Assembly: GCF_000315625.1 (NCBI RefSeq)
Contig: NW_005434600.1
Span: 207,252-237,273 of the forward strand
Source: Guillardia theta CCMP2712
Lineage: Eukaryota; Cryptophyceae; Pyrenomonadales; Geminigeraceae
DNA length: 30,022 nt
Reading direction: 5' to 3'
Position numbers and translations under genes: made by a program. Below, one piece after another: positions 1 to 9,792 of this stretch; positions within the stretch are counted from its first letter, which is position 1, and each line of letters starts with the position of its first letter. The notes beneath the pieces are model-generated. The model made no database searches. It was given only the letters and a program-made list of their open reading frames with translations, and had not been told where the DNA came from.

Positions 1-70
1 CTGCTGCTGCTGCTGCTCGCTCGCTCCTCCTCCTCCTCCTCCTCCTCCTTCCTCCTCCTCCTCCTCCTCC
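1..70. repeat. CTG/CTC trinucleotide microsatellite
   Basis: The window opens with a run of CTG units followed by CTC units. It lies 3' of the minus-strand stop codon at 77-79, so it is probably downstream or intergenic sequence. It may continue beyond the window. Confidence 0.85.
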
Positions 71-76
71 TTTACT

Positions 77-208
77 TCAATCCTCTTTTAGCTCCATCGC
101 TGCCGACATCTCCTGCTCCTCTCTACGCATCCACCTCTCTATCACATCTCCTCGACGTAATACATTACTCTCCTCCTTCTCCTTCTCCGTCTCCTTCTCC
201 TTCTCCTT

Positions 209-261
<53 letters not shown>

Positions 262-398
262 CCTGCTCCTCATTCAGCTTCTCCACCAACTTTCCTGCTG
301 CTGATATATCCATCACTATCCCCGTCTCCCTCCTCACCGTCGGGTAAAACGCTTCGGGAGCTTCTAGGAGTGAGGTTACGGAAGCGAGGTGACTTGGT
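77..398 (-). CDS. Glu/Gln-repeat exon, candidate last exon of the coiled-coil gene
   Basis: An open minus-strand segment ends with TGA at 77-79. It encodes a short lead-in with SAAGKLVEKLNEE, then an (EQ)n run produced by a GAGCAG hexanucleotide repeat (about 215-255), a Lys/Glu run, and a charged end with RGDVIERWMRREEQEM. The stop codon of the upstream coiled-coil gene overlaps a GTAAGA donor (intron from 677). An acceptor at 399 would join this exon in phase and give a protein of about 586 aa instead of 480. The intron would be 278 bp and hold the 21-nt tandem repeat. The acceptor is weak, and another acceptor at about 368 is possible. It could also be the end of a separate gene. Confidence 0.45.
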
Positions 399-448
399 CT
401 CGGGCAACAGGCCCCGTTCCGACAAGATCTGCCTGTTCCCACGGCTAC

Positions 449-604
449 ATGTCAGATCTTGTCAGGTACAAGTCAGATGTTCTTCATCGCAAGTCACATC
501 TTCTCAATCACAAATCAGGTATTTTCAAGGACAAGTCAGGTTCCTCAATAACAATACAGATCTCCACAACAAGTTAGAACTATAAGTCAGATCTTTTCAA
601 AAAC
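449..604. repeat. 21-nt imperfect minisatellite, eight units
   Basis: Eight consecutive units resemble AAGTCAGATCTTCTCAATAAC. They start at 449, 470, 491, 512, 533, 553, 571 and 584. Five are exactly 21 nt and the others are shortened to 20, 18 and 13 nt. The block lies between the coiled-coil gene stop at 674 and the Glu/Gln exon, possibly inside an intron. Confidence 0.8.
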
Positions 605-673
605 ATTACGTTCTTCTCAGCAACAACACAAATCGTCGTGTTTCAACCGCCATTCATTGCTTGCTAACACATC

Positions 674-2473
674 TTACATGTCTTGAACCCATCGGTCGGT
701 CTTGGAAATGATCTGTTGCATGCTGGTAGCCTTCGCCTTCAAGTCTTGCGAGCTCCTTGCGACTTCATCCTGCTGCTGCGCAAGCTTCTCCCTCTGGAAA
801 ATTTGCAGCCTGCCGCGCAGACAGGCACTTGACATGTTGATAACAGCAGAGAGAGAGTTTGTGATGATGCTATCACCTCTCATCTTGTAAGATGTTCTCA
901 ATCCTCAACGATGGGACCTGTTCAAGCTCATCGGAGGATTTTGATGCGGCGGGCAAGATTGGAGAGGAAGGAAGTATTCTGGTTGTACCTGCCGTTGACT
1001 CCTATCTTGACGAGCGTTGCTTACAAGATCGTTCTGCCCGCAAGAAATCACAGAAGGTGAAGCACAACTTTGCACTTTACATGTTGTGATAGTGATGTTT
1101 TCGCCATTGTTTCCGTCTTTCGACTATCTTGCATCTTTTCGACCTTCTCGACATAATCACTTCAATGATCAAAGATGTGATTCAGCAAACTTGCACCTGT
1201 CGTCGAGCAATGTCATCCTGTTGCGATACATGTTGTTGCTGACGATGAACATGTTCGTTATCTTCCTGGAAATCTATCTTCTTGGATATCTTTGCTTCTT
1301 GCGAACCAGGTTGCTTCTCTACAACCCATTCACTCGCATTGTCTTCCCGACTACATCTGCACATCATTTGAGACTTCTAGCAAGCAGGAGGAAACTCGTT
1401 CACATATCCGACATGTTCGCTGAAAGGTATTGATCCACTCCAGCAATCTTGAAGTGTCTCAGCCAGTCATCTCGGTTCAGCCGCATGCGGAGCAGCTGGA
1501 AGGGATCACTTTCAGAGACAGAAGCGAGGAGAGGTGAAGAGGTGAAGAGGTGAGAGCAGGGGAGAGGGTTGAGCAGCAGGAGAGTTCAGCGAGAGGGGAT
1601 GAGAAAAAAGAGCAGAGAGGAGAAACGAGAGCAGAAAACAGGGAGGAGGATTGCGAAGAGGGAGTAGGAAGGAAGAATGAAAGAAGGGAGTATCAAGGAG
1701 TAATGAGAAGGAGAGGAGAGCAGGGAGGAGGGACGGGAGGAGGACGGAGGAGGGAAGGGGAGGAGGGAGGAGGAAGGGGAGGAGGGAGGAGGGTTCGTGG
1801 CAAGTTCGTTCACATCTAGAGGAGGAGCGGCGGCTCCTCGTTTGACCATCTCGTCGAGGGAGATCGAGTAGATGAGGAGGAGAGCCTGGGGATGGCGGAG
1901 GTCAGGTAGAGGCAGAGAGAAGGAGAGAGAGAGAGAAGTCGAGGAGATATGTGATATGTGAAGCGAGATGTAAGAGATGAGAAGTGTGTGTTTGAGATCG
2001 GTTTGTTTCCCATGAGCGTCTTTGACGTTGGTATGTCCGACATTGTGAAATATCATTGACTGTCATGATTTTTCTTTGCAAACAAACATGCGATCCTTAC
2101 CTCTTCCATGCTGATCATCTCGCGATTGCTCGTATCGACATCTTTGCTCTTCTTCACAAGACGCTCGTCCTTGTCATTCGACATGAAAGCTATCACTCCT
2201 GTTTCGCTCATCGGCGAGAATTCTACAACTCACAGTCAAGAGACGACAAGCTGGTTGCAGAGAAAAAGTCTCGAACCTTCGTCGTACGATCCCGATTCAC
2301 CCTGATGACAAAGGCCAAGGGTCAGCTCATAACTACAACAACGATAACCGCAATCATCATGATCCCCCTCCTACTCCTTTCTTCTCACCATTCTCCTCCT
2401 CCTCCTCCTCCTCCTCCTCCTCCTCCTTCTCCATCAGTATTAAGACATTCGCTCCTCCTCCTTCTCCCCTCGG

Positions 2474-2515
<42 letters not shown>

Positions 2516-4086
2516 CATCATTTCCATCTCCAACATATATTAACTCACATCAGAGGTGAAGGAGGACAGGGAAGGGGATCGTTTGCCGTCTTGACTCATT
2601 GCGCCATCGCCATTTGCCCCCGCCTTTCTCGTGGAGAATTCGGTCTTGGGGAAATCAACAAACCTCGTCAAATTCGACGTTCCTAAACGAGGAGTGCGAG
2701 GTGTAGAGAAAGTCTCCTGATGAGATAGTTAATGCATGATCCCTCTTTCGAATAGACAATCATCATCATCATCATCATCCTCATAATCATCATCATCCTC
2801 ATCCTCATCCTCATCCTCATATACCTCCTCCTCCTCCTCCTCCTCCTCCTCAACCACCACCATGACCACCAACACCACCATCGCTGCTCTTCCTCCTCCT
2901 CGTCATTGTTGTCGTCGTCATTATCATCTTTCATCATTATGACTATCATAATTCTCACTCTTTTTGACATCCTCTCTGCAACGACGTCCAGAGCTTTCTG
3001 CACCAAAACGTCTTCATTTTCATCCTCATCGATGCTTGCTTCTTTGCATCCAAAATTCAGTTCAGTCTGAATCCCAACTTGACCATCATCGTTACCTCCC
3101 GTTGTTTGATGCCTCAATCTTGCACTTGAAACAATCACATGGTCTCTGAAAAACTTTCTCACAAGATGCTGACTTTCTCAGCATCAACATCTCACCTCGC
3201 ACTCAAACACATCTCGTTTCTTGTTCCTTCTCTCTCATACACTGGGCCTCCAACATGAGACAGAGATCTCGGAGACTTGTATGCAAGATGTGCGTTGTCC
3301 CAGGGAGAGTGAGAACGAGCCGAGAGAGGAATGTGTCTAGGGGAATCCCTCCTGTTGTCTCAATCGTGTCAAATCATCCGCTACGAATACATGGCGAGGA
3401 ATGCAGCAAGTTTCATGTTGAAACAAGCACAATGTTGTAATGAAGAGTTATGATTCAGCCTTCAGCGTTCAACACACAACCATCACACCACAACATGTCT
3501 GATCCCCAACAATATGGTCACACGACTTCAGTGTATCGCTTTCACCTCCTAGCATCGAAGATCGGGTCAGGCTCAGTTGCTACGTGATCCCGCAAGCTCG
3601 GAAGGGAGTTGTCTATCCTCGACATGGTCCTTGGTGTGAATGTTTGCTTCCACCTGTTCGGGTCATCCATGCTGTCGCTCACAGCCTGAGGAGCAGTGTA
3701 AGCAGATGTCAAGGTGATCGAACAGAAGTTGAGGTACGAGGATAGGAGGATGTTGAGATAAGATGATGAACAACATGCTGTGGTGTGAGAGTGAGATGTC
3801 AATGATTGATGGACGATGAGTTCAAGAATGCAGCTGGCTCGACACGTGCGACAAGAATGCATGGGTTGGTGCGCATGAAGATGTAACATATGCCATGATA
3901 CACAGTCATCTTCCAACAGGGCAAAGTTCGATCACCCGATATCCCTCTGGTTTCAAATTCGCGTCCTTTGCAACCATTTGAGTTCGATCGACACAATCCT
4001 AGCAAGCAAGCGATTAGCAGGGGGGAGACAGGCTCTAAAGCATAACATACCTGAGGGAAGGAGCATTTGTTCCACGATGCTCCCAT
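674..4086 (-). CDS. Coiled-coil protein of unknown function, 14 exons
   Basis: I do not recognise the family. Phase-compatible exons are 4086-4051, 3998-3936, 3685-3546, 3351-3196, 3145-2959, 2716-2549, 2301-2277, 2222-2101, 1885-1814, 1495-1404, 1356-1197, 1033-989, 917-877 and 809-674, giving 480 aa. The start MGASWNKCSFPQ is the first ATG in frame and could carry an N-myristoyl glycine, although the match is weak. The first half is polar, rich in Ser, Arg and Pro, with SP/TP sites such as TPRTPRLGTS. A central segment (IYSISLDEMVKRG, then NRDDWLRHFKIAGVDQYL) looks folded. The last 150 residues are a charged, Gln-rich coiled coil (ENILQDERLQIFQREKL). A GTAAGA donor overlaps the stop, so a further exon at 77-398 may follow. 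Exon 7 is only 25 nt. The join between exons 3 and 4 has an alternative first exon at 3416 (MKLAAFLAM). Confidence 0.6.
1545..1800. repeat. Polypurine block in an intron of the coiled-coil gene
   Basis: Almost uninterrupted A/G on the plus strand, which is C/U in the minus-strand transcript. It fills the intron between the exons at 1814 and 1495. Confidence 0.8.
2395..2520. repeat. CCT and CGTCCT microsatellites
   Basis: A CCT run (about 2395-2426) and a CGTCCT/CGT run (about 2473-2512) lie inside the intron of the minus-strand coiled-coil gene that starts at 2548. Confidence 0.85.
2758..2890. repeat. ATC/CTC/ACC trinucleotide microsatellites
   Basis: Successive ATC, CTCATC, CTC and ACC runs sit in the intron between the coiled-coil exons at 2959 and 2716. 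Confidence 0.85.
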
Positions 4087-4395
4087 GGTCGCGAATGGGG
4101 AGGGAGAGCAGGAGAAGAAGGGGGAAGAGCAGAGGGGGAGGACGAGGTTGATGGCGAAGAAGAGGAGGGAAGAAGGAGGATGACGATGAAGGTTCCTCCA
4201 GTGTTCAGGGTGCGACGATTCTCTGAGATGATACAAGACCCATCTCGCTCTGCGTCCCTCCCTCTCCCCCCTCCATCAACTTTACTCTGTCCTTCTTGTC
4301 TCCGTGTTCTGCTTGAGCAGCTACCCCTGCCCTCCCTCCATTCCCCCTACACCCTCCTCTATCTCTGCCGGCTCCCTCCTACTTCCTCGCTCCTC

Positions 4396-4412
4396 CCTTC
4401 TCTCTCTCTCTT

Positions 4413-4476
<64 letters not shown>

Positions 4477-4545
4477 CCTCTCTGTCTCTGTCTCTGTCTC
4501 TGTCTCTGTCTCTGTCTCTGTCTCTTTCTCTGTCTCTCCTCTCCT
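4396..4545. repeat. CT and CTGTCT microsatellite
   Basis: A long CT dinucleotide run passes into CTGTCT units (about 4478-4530). It is intergenic. The long open frames through it are low-complexity artefacts. Confidence 0.9.
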
Positions 4546-4849
4546 CCTCCTCTCTCGCTACCTCCCTCCTGTCTTCTGTCCCTCACTTTCCGTAGGCGAT
4601 TCCTTCTCCCGACAGTATTTCTGGAGCCGGTTGAGATCGTTCGTAAAAAAGAATTGTTTTTATTACCGGTACTTACAACCATCATGACATGGGTAGTATA
4701 TTTATAAGTTTTTGACTATTTGAAATATCAGGAACTGTTTACTGTTCGTTCGATGGATCGGAATTTCAGATACCGAGGGCTTCCTAGAGGGAATTCACTT
4801 GGGTGGTAGGAGCGACCGGTGGATCATGGTTGCGGTGGCAAGATACGAG

Positions 4850-4852
4850 AGG

Positions 4853-4947
<95 letters not shown>

Positions 4948-4980
4948 AAGCAGGAGCAGGAGAAGCAGAAGCAGGAGGAG
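4850..4980. repeat. GAGCAG hexanucleotide microsatellite
   Basis: About sixteen GGAGCA units are followed by GAGAAGCA variants. The block lies about 150 bp upstream of the cyclotransferase start. All three frames stay open because the unit has no stop codon, so the open frames here (RS, GA and EQ repeats) are not evidence of coding. Confidence 0.9.
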
Positions 4981-5131
4981 AACGATGATGATGATGACGA
5001 CGGGGAGGAGGAGGATGAGTAGAAGGAGGCTATGAGAAGATAAGCTCAAGATGGGTAAATCAAGGAGGGCAGAAGTAGCGTTCTAGTAGCTCACTGACAA
5101 ACATCACTGACATTGCGACAAGGTATCGTCA

Positions 5132-7785
5132 ATGGCAGCAGTTCCGAGGAAAGGGAAGATGGAGACGGGAGGGAGACGAGTAATCCCTCCCAAGTCTAAG
5201 AGAAACAGTTCTTCTCTACTCAGTGGTGTGTTTGTTAATGGAAGCTGATGATGTCTACTAACAGCTTGTTGTCCGATCAGTTCTCATGTATGTCTTCGCG
5301 TCCTTGATCTTTGTTGGAGTTGCGTACATGACGATCCAGAACGAGGAGGATGCCGGTCGGCAAAGCTCCATGGCGAGCCCAAATACAAGCGCTTCTCGTG
5401 GGTGAGAATGCATGATGGGATGCGAGAAGAAAGAACAAGATGATCTTGGGATAGGAGGAGTGAGTGGGGGAATGGGGGACAGGAGAGACAGCAGAGAGAA
5501 GATGAAGAGGTGAAGGGAAGGAGAGGAGGAGAGGAGGAGAGGAGGAGAGGAGGAGAGGAGGAGAGGAGGAGAGGAGGAGAGGAGGAGAGGAGGAGGAGGG
5601 AGGGAGCGAGGGAGGGGTGAGAGGGAGAGGAGGCAGAACCAGAGAGAAACAGGAGGGGAGGAGAGGAGGGGAGGAGGATGGAAGAAGAGAGAGGAGGAGG
5701 GAAGGAGCGAGAGAGGGGTGATCTTAGTGCTTCGTTCTCATCTGTTCTCCATTCTTCTCTGCAGCGCGAGGGTCAATCGCACTGGAGCAACGGTTGAGCT
5801 TGTCAAGTTGCAGAAGGAAAGGACTGGGTGCGACTACAAAAGCACTTAGTCTTGACATGCTTGCTGCAGGAGCGAGGGAACAAGCTCCAGGACCGTCTAC
5901 TTCGGTACAAGATAATTGAGACCCACCCTCACGATGCTCGAGCTTTCACACAGGTGATTTGAGATGGTTGGCAGAAGTGCACTGTTGTTGTGTGTTACGC
6001 GTCTTGACTTGGCCTTGTTTTTGCCCTGTTTGAAGAGATGGAAGGGTGTATGTTCATACATAACACGATACCTGTTTTCTCGGACAACGAGTCATGTTCA
6101 AACAACTCGATGTCTGATTTTTTGAACAACGATCCTGGGTTTGATAGCTTCCTTACTGCAGGGCCTTGAATTTCTTGCGGGGAAGTTTATAGAGAGCACG
6201 GGGATCAAATCGTCACTTGTAAGCCCTAGGGCAACATGCGATGATGGGAAAGTGACAATTTTTGTCAGAGAGAGGTTGAGATCAAGACTGGAAGAGTCCT
6301 CAGACAACACAATCTTGCTTCTCAACACTTTGGAGAAGGTTGCACAGTGAGTGTAACTGTGCAAGTTGTTGTCTTGGAGCAAACATGTGTATCAGGTTTT
6401 CAAGGGAAAGGTTTATCAGCTGACATGGAAGACAAAGACAGCGTTTGTGTATGACATCGAGACATTTCAAGTGAGAACATGATGCGAGGAGAAAATTTTG
6501 AATGGTTTGGACAGGAATTGAATACGTTCACGTATGACACGGATGGATGGGGGATAACGAATAATGGAAAGGTGAAGATTTGCCTTTGGGCGTTACAGAG
6601 GATACGTGAAGATGGGAGTTGGGATGATGATGGAGATGATGGGGAGGATGCTGTCAAGGATGAAGTATGATGATTACAGAGATTATAGATGTGGTGATGT
6701 CATTGTTGTTGACGGTGTTGATGGACATAATCATGACGGTGGCAACAACGATGATGATGGAAAGGAGAGATGGTTTTAGTTGTGCTGGTGATGAAGGATT
6801 CATTTGCCTTTGACTGCTTTGTCAGCTTGTTTCCCCCTAGTCTGTTCTGATTATTCTATTCCCAGGAGCTTATCATGTCTGATGGCTCAGACAAACTCTT
6901 TTTCCGCGACCCCAAGACCTTCGAGTTGACCCGCGTGTTGAACGTTGTCGACCCCACCAACAAGCAGGTGAAGACTGAGAATCGACAACAGCAGCGAACA
7001 TGATCTTTTGCTGCATATGTTTGTGTTTCTCTTAGTTACTATTGTTACTCTTACTGTTATGTTGCTGTTGGAGTTGGATTGTCTTGCTCGTTGAATGTAC
7101 GTTTTAAGACATGATTTGCCCTTTTTTTGGTTGTGTGCTTGTCTCCACTTCTGCTTCCCTTCTTTTCTTTTCTCAATCTTCTTTCTTGTTTGCTGTGTTG
7201 TATTCTTTGTTCTATCATCTCCTTCATCATTGGAGACAGAGCAAGCAAGTTCTCCTTCCTTCCGATCTCACAATCATGCAGAACATCGACAAACTCAACG
7301 AGCTTGAATTCATCCACGGAGAAATCTTTGCGAACATCTGGTTTCAAGACCGCATCGCCCGCATCGATCCAACAACAGGACATGTTGTTGGATGGATTGA
7401 TCTTTCCGGCCTTCATCCTCGACGCTCTATCAAAGTTTGTTGATGCTGTCGTGGGAGGAATAGCTGACGATCTTGTCTGTTCTGCAGGCGCACGGAGAGG
7501 ATGTGTTGAACGGTATTGCTTACGATGAAAACAGGTATCCTCTTCCTCCTCCTCTTCCTCCTTTTCCTCCTTTCCCTCTGTTCTTCTCATCCTTCCATTC
7601 TTCGTTCCTGCTCTTCCCCCTCCTCCCAGCCCCCCCCCCCCCCTTCCTCCTGCTCCTGCTCCTGCTTCTGCTTCTGCTCCTGCTCCTGCTCCTGCTCCTG
7701 CTCAAACTTCTTACTGTCCCACAGGGATCGCCTATGGGTGACGGGCAAACTTTGGCCAAATCTGTTTGAGATCGAGCTTGTGTGA
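5132..7785 (+). CDS. Glutaminyl-peptide cyclotransferase, plant/bacterial beta-propeller type
   Basis: This enzyme converts N-terminal glutamine of peptides to pyroglutamate with release of ammonia (EC 2.3.2.5). Exons: 5132-5225, 5281-5401, 5765-5792 (3' end uncertain), 5870-5953, 6162-6218, 6269-6346, 6396-6470, 6515-6571, 6866-6967, 7282-7434, 7488-7534 and 7725-7785. They give about 318 aa, close to the plant enzyme length. Family signatures in order: [30 protein letters not shown] with [75 protein letters not shown] and TGKLWP. The N terminus is basic, then hydrophobic ([14 protein letters not shown]), which predicts a type II secretory-pathway membrane protein as in plant enzymes. The usual catalytic-pocket motifs are all present. 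The exon 3 donor is irregular: the best GT (at 5827) breaks frame, and an in-frame GTTGAG at 5793 is used here. Confidence 0.93.
5518..5600. repeat. GAGGAGA minisatellite in a cyclotransferase intron
   Basis: About ten GAGGAGAG-like units lie within a wider polypurine stretch (5455-5720) in the 363-bp intron between exons 2 and 3. Confidence 0.85.
7630..7704. repeat. Poly-C tract and TGCTCC hexamer in the last cyclotransferase intron
   Basis: A run of 14 C (7630-7643) is followed by TGCTCC/TGCTTC units. It forms the pyrimidine-rich 3' part of the intron 7535-7724, ahead of the ACAG acceptor. Confidence 0.85.
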
Positions 7786-7863
7786 AGGGCAGAGAGTACA
7801 ATTATTCTTTCATGTGCAGACACCTCACTTTGATCTGTTTGCACCTTGTAATTATTCAACAAG

Positions 7864-9294
7864 TTAAGAGAACAGAACAAGTCCACTCTGTTTCACAGCA
7901 GCTTCTTGACTGCTTCTACGGCTATCTTTCTCTTTGAGTTCCTTGCTCTTCCTTCTGATATCTGTCAGCTTGCCCAGATGGCTTCTATTTACATCATCAA
8001 GTTGTTCACTCTTGCGATGATAATCTTGACTTGTTCGTCTGCAAACGATCTCATCATCTCGCATCGACAAGATCGAAAATTCAACATCCTCCTCACCATT
8101 TTTCTTCATCCTTCCCCTTACACTCTTCCACACTTCATCATCCTGTGTCGCACTTGTTGGCATAGAGCAAACGATATCCTTCTCATCTCACCACGCATCT
8201 CAACAACAACTGCAAGAAATCTCCATCAACAAGCCCCGTCTCTCGCCCCGCAAAGTCTCCAATGCTGGCAACTTCCGCGTTCCTGCGAGGAAAGACGTTC
8301 TTGTGCCAGGCGCCTGATGGAGCATGAGCGAACCAGCGAGGAGGGAGGAGAAAGAAGGACGAGGGAGGGACAAACGAGGAGGAGAGAGGGGAGAGTAGGA
8401 GGAAGACGAGGAGAAAGAGACAGGAGGAAGAAGCAGGAGGAAGAAAAACAGAGGAAGAGGGAGGGGGATGAGGAGGAAAAAGATGGAAATAGGAGGAATG
8501 AAGGGAAATTAAGAAAGAAAGTTCAGGAGGGAGGAGTTGGTAAGAGTACTTCTGACCTGTAAAAGGAGGAAGCAGAGTTTGGAGAGCAGCGTGAAGTCTG
8601 CAACGACACAAGGACGGTCTCAGGTAGAGAAAGAGGAGGTAGAGGAAGAGGAAGGAGGAGGAGGGGAGGGAGGAGGAACAGGAGGTGTAGGAGGAAGGGA
8701 AAGGAGCAGAAACAAGTGGAGCAAGGAAAAAGGAAGTAGAACAGAGGAGGAGTGCAGGGACAGGGAGTAAGACAGCACTTGGAGGCTTTTTCACTGAGAT
8801 CAGCTGGTAGTGGAGAAACCGATCCGATAGCTGCGAGAAACAAAATCAGTCTCGATTTCACCACACAAGGACGAGAGCATAACAAGGGGAACGTGCAGGA
8901 TACAGAAGAGAGTGGAGGAGGAAGAGAGTGGAGGAGGAGCGAGGACAGGAGGAAGAAAGGGGAAGGGGGGTTGTGAGGACAGGAGGAAGAAAAGGGGAGG
9001 GGGGGGTGAGGACAGGTGGAAGAAAAGGGAGGGGGGGGTCCCGATGAAGGAGAAGAGAGCCGGAGAGAACAGGGTGGAGGAGAGAGGATAGAAGGAGATG
9101 GAGGAGGAATGAGGAGAAGGACGAAGGGCTAAGGAGGAGGAGGAGGGGGGTGAAGGAGGAGGCAGGGAGGAAGGGGCAAGGGGCAAGGGAGGAGGCAGCG
9201 AGCAAACCTCCGTCAGTTGTAACGAAGATGAAGGGTGGGTGTGACTGAAAGAGAAGAAAATGAATGGAAAGAAAACAATCGCTCGTCAGTTCTG

Positions 9295-9328
<34 letters not shown>

Positions 9329-9748
9329 ACCAGATCCTGCTCCCTGCTCCATCGTTCCTGCTCCTCTTTCTGCTCTCTCCTGGTTATTCTTGTCTCTCTA
9401 CTTCCTCCTTATTTTTTCTCCCAATTTTTCCTCCTCTCTTGCGTCATTGTCAAATTTGATCGTCATCGTTCAACATCATCATAATCATCTTCAGCATACC
9501 TCATCGACCTTGTTGAGAAAGTGCAATCCCATTCTACCCTCCATGATGCGTGTTATTCCTCCGGATCTAGATGTAAATCAAGATATTGCAAGAAAGACGT
9601 CAGAACATCACCTTGCGTTCATGCAGAAGAGAGCAGCGATCCGATCACTTGAATGAAAGTCAAGAAAGAAAAGTATACCACAAGAAGGACACCGGCACCA
9701 ATGATTCTATCATCTCATCGTTTTAGTCATAGTCGTAGTCGTAGTCGA

Positions 9749-9792
<44 letters not shown>

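Larger units (their letters stand above)
4087..5131. other. Intergenic region between divergent genes
   Basis: This is the shared 5' region of the minus-strand coiled-coil gene (ATG at 4086) and the plus-strand cyclotransferase gene (ATG at 5132). Apart from two microsatellites I see no gene. An AT-rich stretch around 4640-4740 is the likeliest core promoter zone. I could not identify a TATA box or a defined site. Confidence 0.55.

Noticed and set aside
3375-3416. Alternative first exon MKLAAFLAM with a leader look
   Set aside because: It is phase-compatible, but the upstream exons from 4086 join the same acceptor and give a longer coherent protein. It is kept only as an alternative.
4180-4707. 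Long plus-strand and minus-strand ORFs through the CT tract
   Set aside because: Low-complexity Leu/Ser or Arg/Glu sequence from CT and CTGTCT repeats.
4799-5049. ORFs of Arg-Ser, Gly-Ala, Glu-Gln and poly-Leu repeats in several frames
   Set aside because: A stop-free hexanucleotide repeat keeps all frames open. There is no unique coding sequence around it.
7906-8562. Plus-strand 218-codon ORF
   Set aside because: It is antisense to the last exons of the DDB1-like gene, and its second half is a polypurine intron.
9264-9656. Plus-strand ORF ending DVNQDIARKTSEHHLAFMQKRAAIRSLE
   Set aside because: Its plausible end is antisense to two phase-compatible exons of the DDB1-like gene (9647-9612 and 9566-9500), and its start is CTG repeat.
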